Source of the DNA: a virus
Reading direction: 5' to 3' (one strand)
DNA: 35,249 nt
Virus record (IMG/VR): IMGVR_UViG_3300013004_000098
Location: 1 to 35,249 of that record
Shown: piece by piece, positions 22,607 through 30,593 of the stretch
How positions within the stretch are numbered: position 1 is the first letter of the stretch
How the letters are laid out: each line of letters starts with the position of its first letter
Notes under the pieces: model-generated
What the model saw: only the letters and a program-made list of their open reading frames with translations
Databases searched by the model: none
Told to the model about the DNA's origin: nothing
Made by a program: the position numbers and the translations under genes

Positions 22607-22996
22607 ATGGACGGAAAAAGATGGACCAAGGACAAAGAAGATTTTTTAGTTGCGAATTATCAAAGACTATCCTTTAAAGAGCTTTCTGAGGCTTTAGAAA
22701 GAAGTATAGAAGGGATAAGATCTAAGCTTAAGAGAATGGATTTATCCAAGGACCCAATAAACAAGAAGGATGGTAGAAACAACTTAATATTAAAGCCATT
22801 GGTTGGAAAATTATCGGTTCCTGCTAAGGTTTATAAAAGAAAACCTAAGGTTTTTGAATCCAAACCCACTGTTGAGATGCTAGCGGTTCATATCGACAGA
22901 AAAACCACAATTTATATAAAAAGGGGAGAGAATCCAGAAACTGCCAAGCTAAACTACTTTAAAAAGAGAGAAGAATATTTATTATCTAAAAAATAA
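22607..22996 (+). CDS. Myb/SANT-like DNA-binding protein
   Basis: The 129-residue product starts with RWTKDKEDFLVANYQRLSFK and ELSEALERSIEGIRSKLKRM, a three-helix Myb/SANT-like domain with the conserved tryptophan and regular hydrophobic spacing. A basic linker (KVYKRKPKVFESKP) and a C-terminal helix follow. A DNA-binding regulator is likely. It has its own promoter-like box and hairpin leader, which fits a regulatory gene. Confidence 0.8.
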   Translation: MDGKRWTKDKEDFLVANYQRLSFKELSEALERSIEGIRSKLKRMDLSKDPINKKDGRNNLILKPLVGKLSVPAKVYKRKPKVFESKPTVEMLAVHIDRKTTIYIKRGENPETAKLNYFKKREEYLLSKK

Positions 22997-23000
22997 AGCT

Positions 23001-23246
23001 ATGCCTTTTAATTTTATTAAATACGGAAAAAAAAGAATCAACCTAGATCAGGTTGCTTTTATGATCGAGAAAGAATTTAGAAGAATGTCAGATTCCCCGT
23101 CAGGAGAATATAAAGACATCTATGCTTTAGACTTTATGTCAAACGGAAAACATTTGATTTCTGTTGACTTTGAATCTGAAAAAGACAGGAAGAAATTTTT
23201 GGAAAAGATAGATAAAATAATCGGGCCCGAATCGATCACTGTCTAG
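23001..23246 (+). CDS. Unknown small protein (81 aa)
   Basis: The product has a basic N terminus (FIKYGKKRINLDQVAFMIEK) and alternating strands (DIYALDFMSNGKHLISVDF) ending in a helix. It recalls small PH-like or ribosome-associated folds, but no family is recognised. Its TAG stop overlaps the GTG start of the next gene by one base. Confidence 0.6.
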   Translation: MPFNFIKYGKKRINLDQVAFMIEKEFRRMSDSPSGEYKDIYALDFMSNGKHLISVDFESEKDRKKFLEKIDKIIGPESITV

Positions 23247-23653
23247 TGAAACTAAATCTGATTCTTGTGTATAATGATTACGTAAGAATCAAATTGAAAA
23301 GATCCATCCACTATGAAACCTACCCCACTTCGGTAGCTGATGTTACTGAAAGACTTTTAGAAGGGTTAGAAGAAGCAGAATTCTTCGCAAAGGAAGAAGC
23401 TGATTACAATGTTACATTTAAAAGATTTGCTGATTTTTTCTTGGGCCGTTGGTTAAACGGTGAAGAATTAGAGGATTTCCCAGAAGAAGAATTTAGCAGT
23501 ATTCTTAATAGATCCATTATAGAATCCTGCATAAAAAGATTAAGTGATCGGAATTTATTAGATTGTATAGAGGACGAGAAGGGAGAAACCTTATATTTTG
23601 TTACAGAAAAGGCTAAAAAAGAGATGGAGAAATTAAAATCGAAAACTGACTAA
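23246..23653 (+). CDS. Unknown protein with GTG start (135 aa)
   Basis: GTG overlaps the upstream stop (TAGTG), giving (M)KLNLILVYNDYVRIKLKR. The C-terminal half (SIIESCIKRLSDRNLLDCIEDE, cut here, then TLYFVTEKAKKEMEKL) reads like a winged-helix wing and recognition helix, so a DNA-binding role is conceivable but weak. It is convergent with the next gene by four overlapping bases. Confidence 0.6.
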   Translation: MKLNLILVYNDYVRIKLKRSIHYETYPTSVADVTERLLEGLEEAEFFAKEEADYNVTFKRFADFFLGRWLNGEELEDFPEEEFSSILNRSIIESCIKRLSDRNLLDCIEDEKGETLYFVTEKAKKEMEKLKSKTD

Positions 23654-24111
23654 TCAAATTTACCGAACGTTTTTTCTATTTCTTCCCTTAATGTCTCGTC
23701 GATTAGGATAAAGTCATACTCTCCAGTTTCGTAATCCTCAAGTCCTTCTCCGTATTCAAGGTAATTAGTATTATCGTTAACATACTCCTCTACCACCTCA
23801 TCATCAAATTCGAAAGCTTCGGTATTACGGGTTAAGGATTTTCCGTCTTCGTCCCATTCATAATATCCAGGGAGCCAGGCATAATCATAAAAATCTGAAG
23901 GATCTTTGTCTTCGTAGTAAAAAAAGTAAAGTTTTTTAGTGATAACATTGGTCAATACTGCTGCTGAACTCTTCCAGTTTTTAATTACTTTAAACATTTT
24001 ATGTTTAGCAGTTTTGTAGGGTTCTATATCCTTGCTTGAGTCGTCCTCCTCATAAGATCCGTAATAGTTCTCCTTGATGTGGGTAAAATCTTTAAATTTT
24101 TTAATCCTCAT
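23650..24111 (-). CDS. Acidic protein with capsid-targeting-like N terminus
   Basis: The 153-residue product lies on the minus strand and begins MRIKKFKDFTHIKENYY, close to the targeting-like motif of the other proteins listed in this window. The rest is very acidic (SYEEDDSSKDIEP; EFDDEVVEEYVNDN; YLEYGEGLEDYETGEYDF), aromatic and probably a mixed alpha-beta fold. No enzyme motif is visible. It sits in a divergent arrangement with 24169. Confidence 0.7.
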   Translation of the reverse strand: MRIKKFKDFTHIKENYYGSYEEDDSSKDIEPYKTAKHKMFKVIKNWKSSAAVLTNVITKKLYFFYYEDKDPSDFYDYAWLPGYYEWDEDGKSLTRNTEAFEFDDEVVEEYVNDNTNYLEYGEGLEDYETGEYDFILIDETLREEIEKTFGKFD

Positions 24112-24168
24112 ACCTCTATTTATCCTGAAATAAAAATGAATTTCCCATCTATATAAATAAAAGCAAGG

Positions 24169-24432
24169 ATGAATAATTTAACCTGGTCCGGGAACAACCC
24201 AACAAAAAAGACAGAAACACAAAGGGAAGAAAATAAAGCAAAGAAGAAGGTAGATTTTAAAAAGGAACTACTGGATTTAGAAAAGGTTCTTGAGAGGGTG
24301 AAAGAGAAATATGAACTTCGCCCAACTAACCCTGTTTCTAGTGCTATCGTTAATTTAAATTCTTCTATAGAAGGTCTTAAAAAAGAGATAGAGAATATGA
24401 AATACCTAGATGGTAAAGGAAGTGATAACTGA
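24169..24432 (+). CDS. Coiled-coil protein (87 aa)
   Basis: The product is basic and polar at the N terminus (PTKKTETQREENKAKKK), with two heptad-like segments, FKKELLDLEKVLERVKEKY and AIVNLNSSIEGLKKEIENM. The divergent region upstream contains TATATAAATA about 12 nt before the start and AAGCAAGG just ahead of ATG. It may be an oligomeric adaptor; the function is unknown. Confidence 0.65.
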   Translation: MNNLTWSGNNPTKKTETQREENKAKKKVDFKKELLDLEKVLERVKEKYELRPTNPVSSAIVNLNSSIEGLKKEIENMKYLDGKGSDN

Positions 24433-24643
24433 GAGTGATCTAAAGGCAATGTCACTCAAATTTGTAAAAGAAAGATTCGGATATTGTAATTTAATGGAGG
24501 CCTCAGATTCCCAGATAGATCTTAAAAGCCACAGAATTTCTTTCGAAGCAGGAATAGTGATTCTCCTACTGTCTTCAGGATATGTTAAGGAAGGTAAAAA
24601 ATATATTTTAAAGAATGGAAAAGAAAATAACTCCTCTGAATAA
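24410..24643 (+). CDS. Unknown small protein (77 aa)
   Basis: The frame overlaps the end of the coiled-coil gene by 23 bases from the ATG. A GTG at 24422 is an alternative start overlapping its stop. The product is helical (SDLKAMSLKFVKERF) with a hydrophobic VILLLSSGYVKEGKKYILK end. No motif is recognised. The following gene overlaps it by 29 bases. Confidence 0.55.
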   Translation: MVKEVITESDLKAMSLKFVKERFGYCNLMEASDSQIDLKSHRISFEAGIVILLLSSGYVKEGKKYILKNGKENNSSE

Positions 24644-25019
24644 GGAAGAACTACTGTCTTATCTAAATCATGGGTATATGACAGTAGGAGCTCTTAAAAA
24701 ATTCATAGAAAAACACGAAGTTCCTGACGATGCTTTAGTAGTTGTGCAGAGAGTAGAAGATTTTTATTACGAGAATCATGACTGGAAGGTTTATCTCAAG
24801 GAAGCAGAGCATTCAAACTGGATGAAATCATATAACGATGCTTTAGATAGAGGGGAATTCGACGACAAAGAGAAATACCCAGATTTCAAAGATGAAATGA
24901 GAAAGAAATTCACAGAAGAGCAGATAATCGAAGCTAGTTCTCAATATCATCCTGCTTGGTGTCCAGTTCTCTACGAGGATGACGGAAAAGAGATTCTCTT
25001 TTTAGATCTACATTATTAA
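24615..25019 (+). CDS. Conserved-looking acidic protein (134 aa)
   Basis: The product contains MTVGALKKFIEKHEVPDDAL, followed by VVVQRVEDFYYENHDWKVYL and a charged middle, ending WCPVLYEDDGKEILFLDLHY-type sequence. The SVGxLKxFIExxxxPDDAxV phrase is one I recall from other phage and bacterial small proteins without assigned function. No catalytic residues are evident. Confidence 0.65.
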   Translation: MEKKITPLNKEELLSYLNHGYMTVGALKKFIEKHEVPDDALVVVQRVEDFYYENHDWKVYLKEAEHSNWMKSYNDALDRGEFDDKEKYPDFKDEMRKKFTEEQIIEASSQYHPAWCPVLYEDDGKEILFLDLHY

Positions 25020-25021
25020 TT

Positions 25022-25747
25022 ATGAGAGGTAGAAAAATTTGCATAATCATACCTTCTAGAATGGGCAGTTCTAGATTTCCCAATAAACCCTTGGAAGATA
25101 TTGGCGGAAAATCGATGATAAGAAGGGTATACGAAAGATGCACAGAATCCGTAGCAGATTCTGTAATAGTATCAACAGAGGATAAATCAATATACAACCA
25201 TGTCACAGAATTTGGGAATTGTTATATGACACCCAAGTTTGATAACGGAACCCTCCGTGTATGTCATACCGCATTAGAAATGTCCGGGGATTTTGATTAC
25301 ATAATAAATGTCCAGGGTGACGAACCTTTTATAGACCCAATTTTTTTAGATAGACTAATAAATCAATTGATTTTCTTCAGAGGAGGTACAATAATAACAG
25401 GTGCAACCGAATTAAAAGAAGAGGACATGTTAAATAGGTCTTCGGTAAAAATGATAACTGATACAAATGACGATGTGATATCTTTTACCAGATCTCCCTT
25501 TTTTGGAAAAAATAATAACATATTTAAACACGTTGGAATATACGGATTCCATAAGTCAGATATTGCAGAGATATCAAAGTTGAATCCCTCTCCTGGATCC
25601 ACTGCTGAACAGTTGGAACAGATTAGATGGATGGAAGCGGGATATAGAATGAAATACACACTTTCTTACAAGGAAACAATTGCTATCGATACGCCGGAAG
25701 ATTTAATAAGGGCCAAAGATCTAATGATTAAGGAAAAAATGTCTTAA
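25022..25747 (+). CDS. kdsB: CMP-sugar synthetase of the KdsB family (CMP-Kdo synthetase-like)
   Basis: The 241-residue product opens with the nucleotidyltransferase signature KICIIIPSRMGSSRFPNKPL and has VQGDEPFIDPIFLDRLI (metal and nucleotide site) plus IRWMEAGYRMKYTL and IDTPEDLIRAK near the C terminus, all in the order of CMP-Kdo synthetase. Length equals that of host KdsB. The reaction joins CTP to a 3-deoxy-octulosonic-type acid for surface polysaccharide or LPS. A phage copy could alter the host surface or supply sugars for a phage glycan. It starts two bases after the previous stop. Confidence 0.88.
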   Translation: MRGRKICIIIPSRMGSSRFPNKPLEDIGGKSMIRRVYERCTESVADSVIVSTEDKSIYNHVTEFGNCYMTPKFDNGTLRVCHTALEMSGDFDYIINVQGDEPFIDPIFLDRLINQLIFFRGGTIITGATELKEEDMLNRSSVKMITDTNDDVISFTRSPFFGKNNNIFKHVGIYGFHKSDIAEISKLNPSPGSTAEQLEQIRWMEAGYRMKYTLSYKETIAIDTPEDLIRAKDLMIKEKMS

Positions 25748-25776
25748 ATTGGATCGATAATCAGATAAATATAGTT

Positions 25777-26256
25777 ATGAAAATCTATATCGACCTAGAT
25801 GGAACGGTGTGTGATTTGAACTCAGCAGTTCATCGATTTAGAGAGAACAATAAGAATCTTCACTCAGAAGATGTTAAGTTTAAATATCCCTGGTCAGAGC
25901 CAGGATTTTTTTTGAATTTACATCCTCTCCCCCTTTCTATACAATCGGTTAATGAATTAGCATCTAAATATGATGTTTGGTTTTTAAGTAGACCTTCGTT
26001 TAAAAACACCCACTCCTATACAGAAAAAGCAGAATGGGTTAAATCTCATTTTGGATATGAAATGCAGAAGAAATTAATTCTATGCGGTGACAAATCCCTC
26101 TTAAGAGGAAGAATTCTTATTGATGACCAAGACAATGCGAATCAAAGAATGTTCGAAGGAATTTGGATTCCTATTTTTAGCCAATCTTTTCCAACCTGGG
26201 AATCTGCTCTTATGAGGGTGGAAGAAATATCTGGTCTCGGGATAAATACATTATGA
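25777..26256 (+). CDS. 5'(3')-deoxyribonucleotidase-like HAD phosphatase
   Basis: The 159-residue product begins MKIYIDLDGTVCDLNSAVHR, with HAD nucleophile Asp6 and acid Asp8. It continues with WFLSRPSFKN (motif II), LILCGDKSLLRG (motif III Lys) and ILIDDQDNANQRMFEG (motif IV). This order fits NT5C-type 5'-nucleotidases that remove phosphate from dNMPs. In a phage it would adjust nucleotide pools. It lacks extra domains. Confidence 0.88.
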   Translation: MKIYIDLDGTVCDLNSAVHRFRENNKNLHSEDVKFKYPWSEPGFFLNLHPLPLSIQSVNELASKYDVWFLSRPSFKNTHSYTEKAEWVKSHFGYEMQKKLILCGDKSLLRGRILIDDQDNANQRMFEGIWIPIFSQSFPTWESALMRVEEISGLGINTL

Positions 26257-26266
26257 TAAATACCTG

Positions 26267-26575
26267 ATGGCAAGGATGATCAGAAGATTCAATAAAGGGG
26301 AGAAAGAAACCCCAATTGATGCTATAATGGAGGTCAAGGACCCCGAAATGATTTATGAAATCGTAAGAGGGATTTTTTACGGGATAGCTAAGGGGTTAGA
26401 GGAAGTGGATTTGTTCGAGGTTCAGGTAGGAGATGAAAATAAGGTTTTTTCGGTTTCAAGAGATCAATGGGAAAAAGCCCTTAATAAATGCCTGGAAGGA
26501 ATGATAGAAATAGAGGATTATGAAACATGTTCCGAGATAAAAAAGGCTTTATCTATTGTGTCTAGAAATATATAA
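26267..26575 (+). CDS. Unknown helical protein (102 aa)
   Basis: The product is mainly helical: MIYEIVRGIFYGIAKGLEEV, then a short strand pair (EVQVGDENKVFSVSR) and KALNKCLEGMIEIEDYETCS. No domain is recognised. Its TAA stop is part of the TATATAA element before the next gene. Confidence 0.6.
   Translation: MARMIRRFNKGEKETPIDAIMEVKDPEMIYEIVRGIFYGIAKGLEEVDLFEVQVGDENKVFSVSRDQWEKALNKCLEGMIEIEDYETCSEIKKALSIVSRNI
26569..26575 (+). promoter_or_regulatory. TATATAA start-proximal element
   Basis: TATATAA lies 4 nt before the ATG at 26580 and supplies the upstream stop codon. Confidence 0.5.
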
Positions 26576-26579
26576 GACT

Positions 26580-26834
26580 ATGAAACATCTACAGATATAC
26601 GAAAATTTTGAACAGCCATTCAATCCAAATTATAATCCTAAGGAGTATAAGATCTTAAATCCCGGACAAATCCAGCATTATAGACAGGTTTTTAGACTAA
26701 GACCCGCTAGGGAGGTTGATTATGTGTTTAAGGTTCTAGACTCAATCGAAAAGAAAGGGGGAAAGACCTCTTTGAAACAATGGAACGTCATTCAGAGAAC
26801 ATATCACGGGGGAAATTATCCAGTTAACTATTAA
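26580..26834 (+). CDS. Small protein with capsid-targeting-like N terminus (84 aa)
   Basis: The start is taken at MKHLQIYENFEQPFNP, after the TATATAA element; an ATG at 26556 lies inside the previous gene. The first 12 residues match the recurrent targeting-like motif. The remainder is basic and helical (YRQVFRLRPAREVDYVFKVL, then SLKQWNVIQRTYHGG). It shares one base with the next start. Confidence 0.65.
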   Translation: MKHLQIYENFEQPFNPNYNPKEYKILNPGQIQHYRQVFRLRPAREVDYVFKVLDSIEKKGGKTSLKQWNVIQRTYHGGNYPVNY

Positions 26835-27478
26835 TGAGACATCTTTTTGAATATTACGAGTTTGATAATCTTTCTGACAAAGCACAAAAAAATGCTATTG
26901 AAAGGGTAAGGTCTGAGATGTATGATGGTAATTGGTCCTCTGATATGAGCTGGGTAATAGATGACGATGCCCTTTTCGAGCCAGCTCAAACTGAAATGGA
27001 GCAGTTATTTGGACCGGATTATATTTTAAATAACGGTGGCAATCTAATGATTGGGAACACCAGAAAGAATATTTCGCTGGTGGGGAAGGATGATCCCAAT
27101 TATTACATACACTGTGCAGATGCTTTGGATGTTACCAATGATAATCTATTTTTAAGATGGCTTGGTATTCCTAATAGATTCAGAAAGTTTATATATTATT
27201 CATTCAAGGATTCGGGAAGGTATGGAAATACCACTATAGAATTTGAAATAGACGACGAAGAATCAATGATAGAGAAATTTGGCTCAGAATCTGTCGGCGA
27301 AATAGAAGAGTATTTTGAATCCGCAGAAAAAAAATTCGAATCCCATATAGATTGGGTCCTTACCAATGCATCAGATTCTTATGATGATCAATTTACAGAC
27401 GATGGCGTAATCAACGCCATAGAGTCAAACGATATAGTATTCCACGAGGACGGGGAGATCGACGAAGAGAATACCTAA
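26834..27478 (+). CDS. Phage protein with FDxLSDKAQxxA domain and capsid-targeting-like start
   Basis: The 214-residue product begins MRHLFEYYEFDNLSDKAQ. The FDxLSDKAQKNAIERVRSE phrase, with a following WxxxMSWVIDDD region, is a domain I recall from many phage and plasmid proteins of unknown function. The last third is strongly acidic (EIDDEESMIEKFGSESVGEI and so on). It overlaps the previous gene by one base. The N terminus may double as a targeting peptide, or the resemblance may be chance. Confidence 0.7.
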   Translation: MRHLFEYYEFDNLSDKAQKNAIERVRSEMYDGNWSSDMSWVIDDDALFEPAQTEMEQLFGPDYILNNGGNLMIGNTRKNISLVGKDDPNYYIHCADALDVTNDNLFLRWLGIPNRFRKFIYYSFKDSGRYGNTTIEFEIDDEESMIEKFGSESVGEIEEYFESAEKKFESHIDWVLTNASDSYDDQFTDDGVINAIESNDIVFHEDGEIDEENT

Positions 27479-27507
27479 TTTCATTTCAAATAGCCGAGAA
27501 ATTATTT

Positions 27508-27515
27508 TATATTTG
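27508..27515 (+). promoter_or_regulatory. Bacteroidota-type promoter -7 box (TATATTTG)
   Basis: TATATTTG is preceded by CCGAGAAATTATTT, nearly the same as TCGCGAAACTATTT before the box at 30594. It drives the nuclease/glycosyltransferase pair. Confidence 0.7.
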
Positions 27516-27542
27516 TTAGTATAAAATGTAAAATATTAATTT

Positions 27543-28283
27543 TTGGTACAAGAAGAAGTAAGTTTTAGAAGATTAAGAGAAAAGGAAAATCGCTTTTTCT
27601 CAACATCTACTCGAGACTATAGTCCATTAAAAATAGACTTAAATAAATACACGAAAGAAATAGTAGAATTTTCCCACGAGTCCTGTTGGGGGGAGGGCCA
27701 CTTTAGAGGTGATGGTAGAGACAAATCAACAATTTTTAAGAATTCAACACTTGGAAAATTTGGAGAGTTTGCACTCTATGAATTCTTTTTAAGAGAGGGA
27801 TATCAACCCTCCCGACCTGATATGAAAATTAAGAAAAAAGGAGAATGGGACGACGGGGATCTTGATTTAGGTAAAATGAAATTTCAAATAAAATCCACTT
27901 TTTCATTCGGAAATTTATTGATGCTTAAAAAGAGTGACTACGATTCCATGGGAAGATATATTCATGGCAATGATGGAAACCCGATAACATATGATGCTTT
28001 CTTTCTTTGTAGAATGAAACCAACTCTAGATATTTTAGAGATAGGGGGAAATACAGATCCTGGTATTGAGACACTAAAGCAAAAATTAGAAAATGTCAAT
28101 TTCAGAATGGACATAGCAGGATATATTAAACTAGAGGATTTTTTAAAAATAATTTCTACTGGTATGCATATTCCTAAAGGGTCATACATCGGAAACGGAA
28201 AAAGAGAATTACAGGAAGATTTATACTACTGCCAATCGGGGGATTTAAGATCCATCAAGACAATAAGAAGTAAGAAAAAATGA
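27543..28283 (+). CDS. Putative PD-(D/E)XK nuclease, TTG start
   Basis: The 246-residue product starts at TTG ((M)VQEEVSFRRLREKENRFF). A candidate restriction-endonuclease-like core is visible: Glu75 in LGKFGEFALYEFFLREGY, acidic residues Asp106/Asp108 in WDDGDLDLG, and Gln115-x-Lys117 in MKFQIKSTF, as in families with a Q-x-K variant. A folded C terminus follows (KLEDFLKIISTGMHIPKGSY). An ATG-TAA start-stop lies 12-17 nt upstream of the TTG. The glycosyltransferase gene overlaps it by four bases, and both follow an early-type promoter. DNA cleavage is plausible but not proven. Confidence 0.7.
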   Translation: MVQEEVSFRRLREKENRFFSTSTRDYSPLKIDLNKYTKEIVEFSHESCWGEGHFRGDGRDKSTIFKNSTLGKFGEFALYEFFLREGYQPSRPDMKIKKKGEWDDGDLDLGKMKFQIKSTFSFGNLLMLKKSDYDSMGRYIHGNDGNPITYDAFFLCRMKPTLDILEIGGNTDPGIETLKQKLENVNFRMDIAGYIKLEDFLKIISTGMHIPKGSYIGNGKRELQEDLYYCQSGDLRSIKTIRSKKK

Positions 28284-28978
28284 TCGATATAATTATTCTT
28301 AGTTATTCTGCAAACGAGATTCTAAAAAAACAAACAGAGGATTGCTTGAAATCTCTTTTTGAATCGGAGGATAACGCTAAAGAAATATTTAATGTTATAG
28401 TTTTAGAATCCCAGGAAGGAATATCTTGGGATGGATATCCAAACACAAAAACGTATGATCCGCCTAAACCATACGGGTATCATAAGTTTATGAATTATGG
28501 AAGAAAACTCGGATCTAGTGAATATGTTTGTTTATGTAACAATGACCTAATCTTTGGTAAAAATTGGGCTTCTGAAATTTTAACCTTTGCGAGAAGACAT
28601 CCTGAAATTTCATCATTTTCCCCATTGTGTCCAAAAACACAACCTCTTTATGGAATTCAAGAAAATAGCGGATATCATATTGGAGATCAAATAAGAAAAC
28701 ATATCTCAGGATGGTGTATATTTCAGAGAAGAAGCATTTATGAAATTATAGGAGATCTTGATGAAAGATTTACTCACTGGTTTTCCGATAACGATTACGC
28801 ATTAACCCTACACGCAAACCATTTACCTCACTGTTTGGTTTCTTCCTCTGTAGTGGAGCATCACGATAAGAATATCGGTAAAACAGGACCAATTGTTTTA
28901 TCTGAGCTTGAAATGTACAATGCAACATCAGGGAGTCAGGGAATTTTTATCGAAAAATGGAAGGATATGTTCCGCTGA
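28280..28978 (+). CDS. Family 2 (GT-A) glycosyltransferase
   Basis: The 232-residue product opens MIDIIILSYSANEILKKQTE, has a nucleotide-sugar binding region, and SSEYVCLCNNDLIFGKNW, where NND replaces the DxD metal motif. GWCIFQRRSIYEIIGDLDER and HWFSDNDYALTLHA give the acceptor and catalytic region of GT2 rhamnosyl- or glucosyltransferase-like enzymes. It overlaps the nuclease gene (ATGA), so the two are translated together. Candidate acceptors are modified DNA bases or phage/host surface glycans. Confidence 0.85.
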   Translation: MIDIIILSYSANEILKKQTEDCLKSLFESEDNAKEIFNVIVLESQEGISWDGYPNTKTYDPPKPYGYHKFMNYGRKLGSSEYVCLCNNDLIFGKNWASEILTFARRHPEISSFSPLCPKTQPLYGIQENSGYHIGDQIRKHISGWCIFQRRSIYEIIGDLDERFTHWFSDNDYALTLHANHLPHCLVSSSVVEHHDKNIGKTGPIVLSELEMYNATSGSQGIFIEKWKDMFR

Positions 28979-28983
28979 TTAAA

Positions 28984-28990
28984 TATATAA
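28984..28990 (+). promoter_or_regulatory. TATATAA start-proximal element
   Basis: TATATAA lies 4 nt before the ATG at 28995. Confidence 0.5.
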
Positions 28991-28994
28991 TCAG

Positions 28995-29657
28995 ATGGAA
29001 AACTTAAAATCTTACAAAAAATTCATTCTTAATGAGGGTCTTTTAGATAAACTTCTCGGAAGAGAAGAATCAAGCCCCTCTGTTCTACCAGTAGAATCTC
29101 AGTCTAAAGAGGTTTCTACCCAGTCTCTGGTTGATGAACTGGCTAAAAAGATTAACAGCTCAGACGATTCCCCAGTTTACGTTTTTACACAAATAGAGAC
29201 CGATCAAGATCTATATGTTTCGGCAGAACTTTTTAGTGAAGCTAAAAGAATTGGATTTGAAATAGAAAAAAGAGGCACCATGTACACAACAGGTGGAAGA
29301 TATTCATATTCAGTTTTAGATTGCTCCCTTATGCAATCTTTTGATGCTGAAAGGATAAAGTATGATCTCTCAGGAATACTTAAAAAGAATGGATCTGAAG
29401 GAATAAAAACAATCATAGAATTTGCAAACATCTCCTCTCTAGTTAAGGAGCAAATTTCGGAGGTTTGTGATTTTATATCCTCTAGGCAGATTTCAGATTA
29501 CATGTTAAAAGGAGGAGATTTTTTCATCATGTCTGACAATAGCAACAATCAAAAAGGAGGGAAGGATTTTTCACAAAACATCACATCATTCTTCCCTAAA
29601 ATCCAGATTGAAAAATTTAAGCACATTTTTTCTCCAAAGGATGAAAATCCAGCATAG
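28995..29657 (+). CDS. Protein with capsid-targeting-like N terminus (220 aa)
   Basis: The product begins MENLKSYKKFILNEGLLDKL, which matches the recurrent motif with Glu at residue 14 as a possible processing site. A Ser-rich linker (ESSPSVLPVESQSKEV) is followed by a folded alpha-beta region (SPVYVFTQIETDQDLYVSAE; SVLDCSLMQSF; IKTIIEFANISSL). No enzymatic motif is recognised. Confidence 0.7.
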   Translation: MENLKSYKKFILNEGLLDKLLGREESSPSVLPVESQSKEVSTQSLVDELAKKINSSDDSPVYVFTQIETDQDLYVSAELFSEAKRIGFEIEKRGTMYTTGGRYSYSVLDCSLMQSFDAERIKYDLSGILKKNGSEGIKTIIEFANISSLVKEQISEVCDFISSRQISDYMLKGGDFFIMSDNSNNQKGGKDFSQNITSFFPKIQIEKFKHIFSPKDENPA

Positions 29658-29686
29658 GCTAGAACTATAATTAGTACCTAGTTTTT

Positions 29687-30181
29687 ATGTCTAAAAAGTT
29701 TAAAATATCTTTCAGAATATCACCGTTCCAAGAATTTGAGGAAGGATCCCTGGTAACTTATCGGAATGAAAATCTATTGGAATATCTGAAAGAAATCTTA
29801 TATTCAAGGTCTAATTTTTTTTATATAGAATCTTGTGATTGGGATTCTTATCAGTGTAAAATTTCTAATGGGATAGACTCGTTGTCAACAACCCCCGATC
29901 AATTAATAGAAATCGTTGCATATGCTGAAGAGGTTTTAGAATCTGGAATTAATATTTCATATGGACAGAATAGGTTGGAAAACGTTATAAGATGGCAGGA
30001 GAGTTTTAACAATCAGGAATCCTATATTTTGGAAGATCAGAAGATGGGAATTTTTTTAGAAGATAGTATTTTCAAAAATGATAGTTTTAGATTGATCGAG
30101 CAGACAACTAGAATAAACATGGCTTTAAAATCTTACAAAACAGTAAGATTCCTGGAAAGTAAAATCCCAGACATTCTCTAG
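29687..30181 (+). CDS. Unknown protein (164 aa)
   Basis: The product begins MSKKFKISFRISPFQEFEEG and has a mixed fold with a conserved-looking CDWDSYQCKISNGIDSL segment and a helical C terminus (TRINMALKSYKTVRFLESKI). It has two cysteines, no signal peptide and no membrane segment. The function is unknown. Confidence 0.65.
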   Translation: MSKKFKISFRISPFQEFEEGSLVTYRNENLLEYLKEILYSRSNFFYIESCDWDSYQCKISNGIDSLSTTPDQLIEIVAYAEEVLESGINISYGQNRLENVIRWQESFNNQESYILEDQKMGIFLEDSIFKNDSFRLIEQTTRINMALKSYKTVRFLESKIPDIL

Positions 30182-30224
30182 GATAAATAACACAGAGATT
30201 ATTCCCTGAATATAAACAAGAAAA

Positions 30225-30524
30225 ATGAATCAATTAGACAATGAAAATTTCTTCGAGACAATCAAATCCTCCAACAAATGTGTGGTTGATTTTTTTGCAG
30301 AATGGTGTGGCCCGTGTAAAGCTATGCATCCAATCTTAGAGGGTGCAGAGAAAGAAATGGGGGAAGGAAAAATTTTTAAAGTAAATATAGAGGAAAATCC
30401 AGAATTAGCAGAAAAGCTTGAGATTAGATCTATTCCAACTTTTATCTTTTACGAAAAGGGGAAAGAGATCTCGAGAAAGAGTGGAATGGTTTCTAAGAAC
30501 TTTTTAATAGAATCCTTATCATGA
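30225..30524 (+). CDS. trxA: Thioredoxin
   Basis: The 99-residue product has the thioredoxin fold order with active site WCGPC (Cys28, Cys31) in VVDFFAEWCGPCKAMHP, a conserved NPELAEKLEIRSIPTFIFYE segment containing the cis-proline, and KGKEISRKSGMVS. It is cytoplasmic, with no signal. It would reduce phage or host proteins such as ribonucleotide reductase; phage thioredoxins are also known as polymerase partners. Confidence 0.93.
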   Translation: MNQLDNENFFETIKSSNKCVVDFFAEWCGPCKAMHPILEGAEKEMGEGKIFKVNIEENPELAEKLEIRSIPTFIFYEKGKEISRKSGMVSKNFLIESLS

Positions 30525-30593
30525 TAGGACCCAGAAGCATTGAAAAATCTAAAATAGTTTTTTGAAACATTTTTATTTGTCGCGAAACTATTT

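Noticed and set aside
24100-24117. Third copy of the leader RNA (AATCCTCATAC)
   Set aside because: The string is the reverse complement of a start codon region and has no pairing partner downstream.
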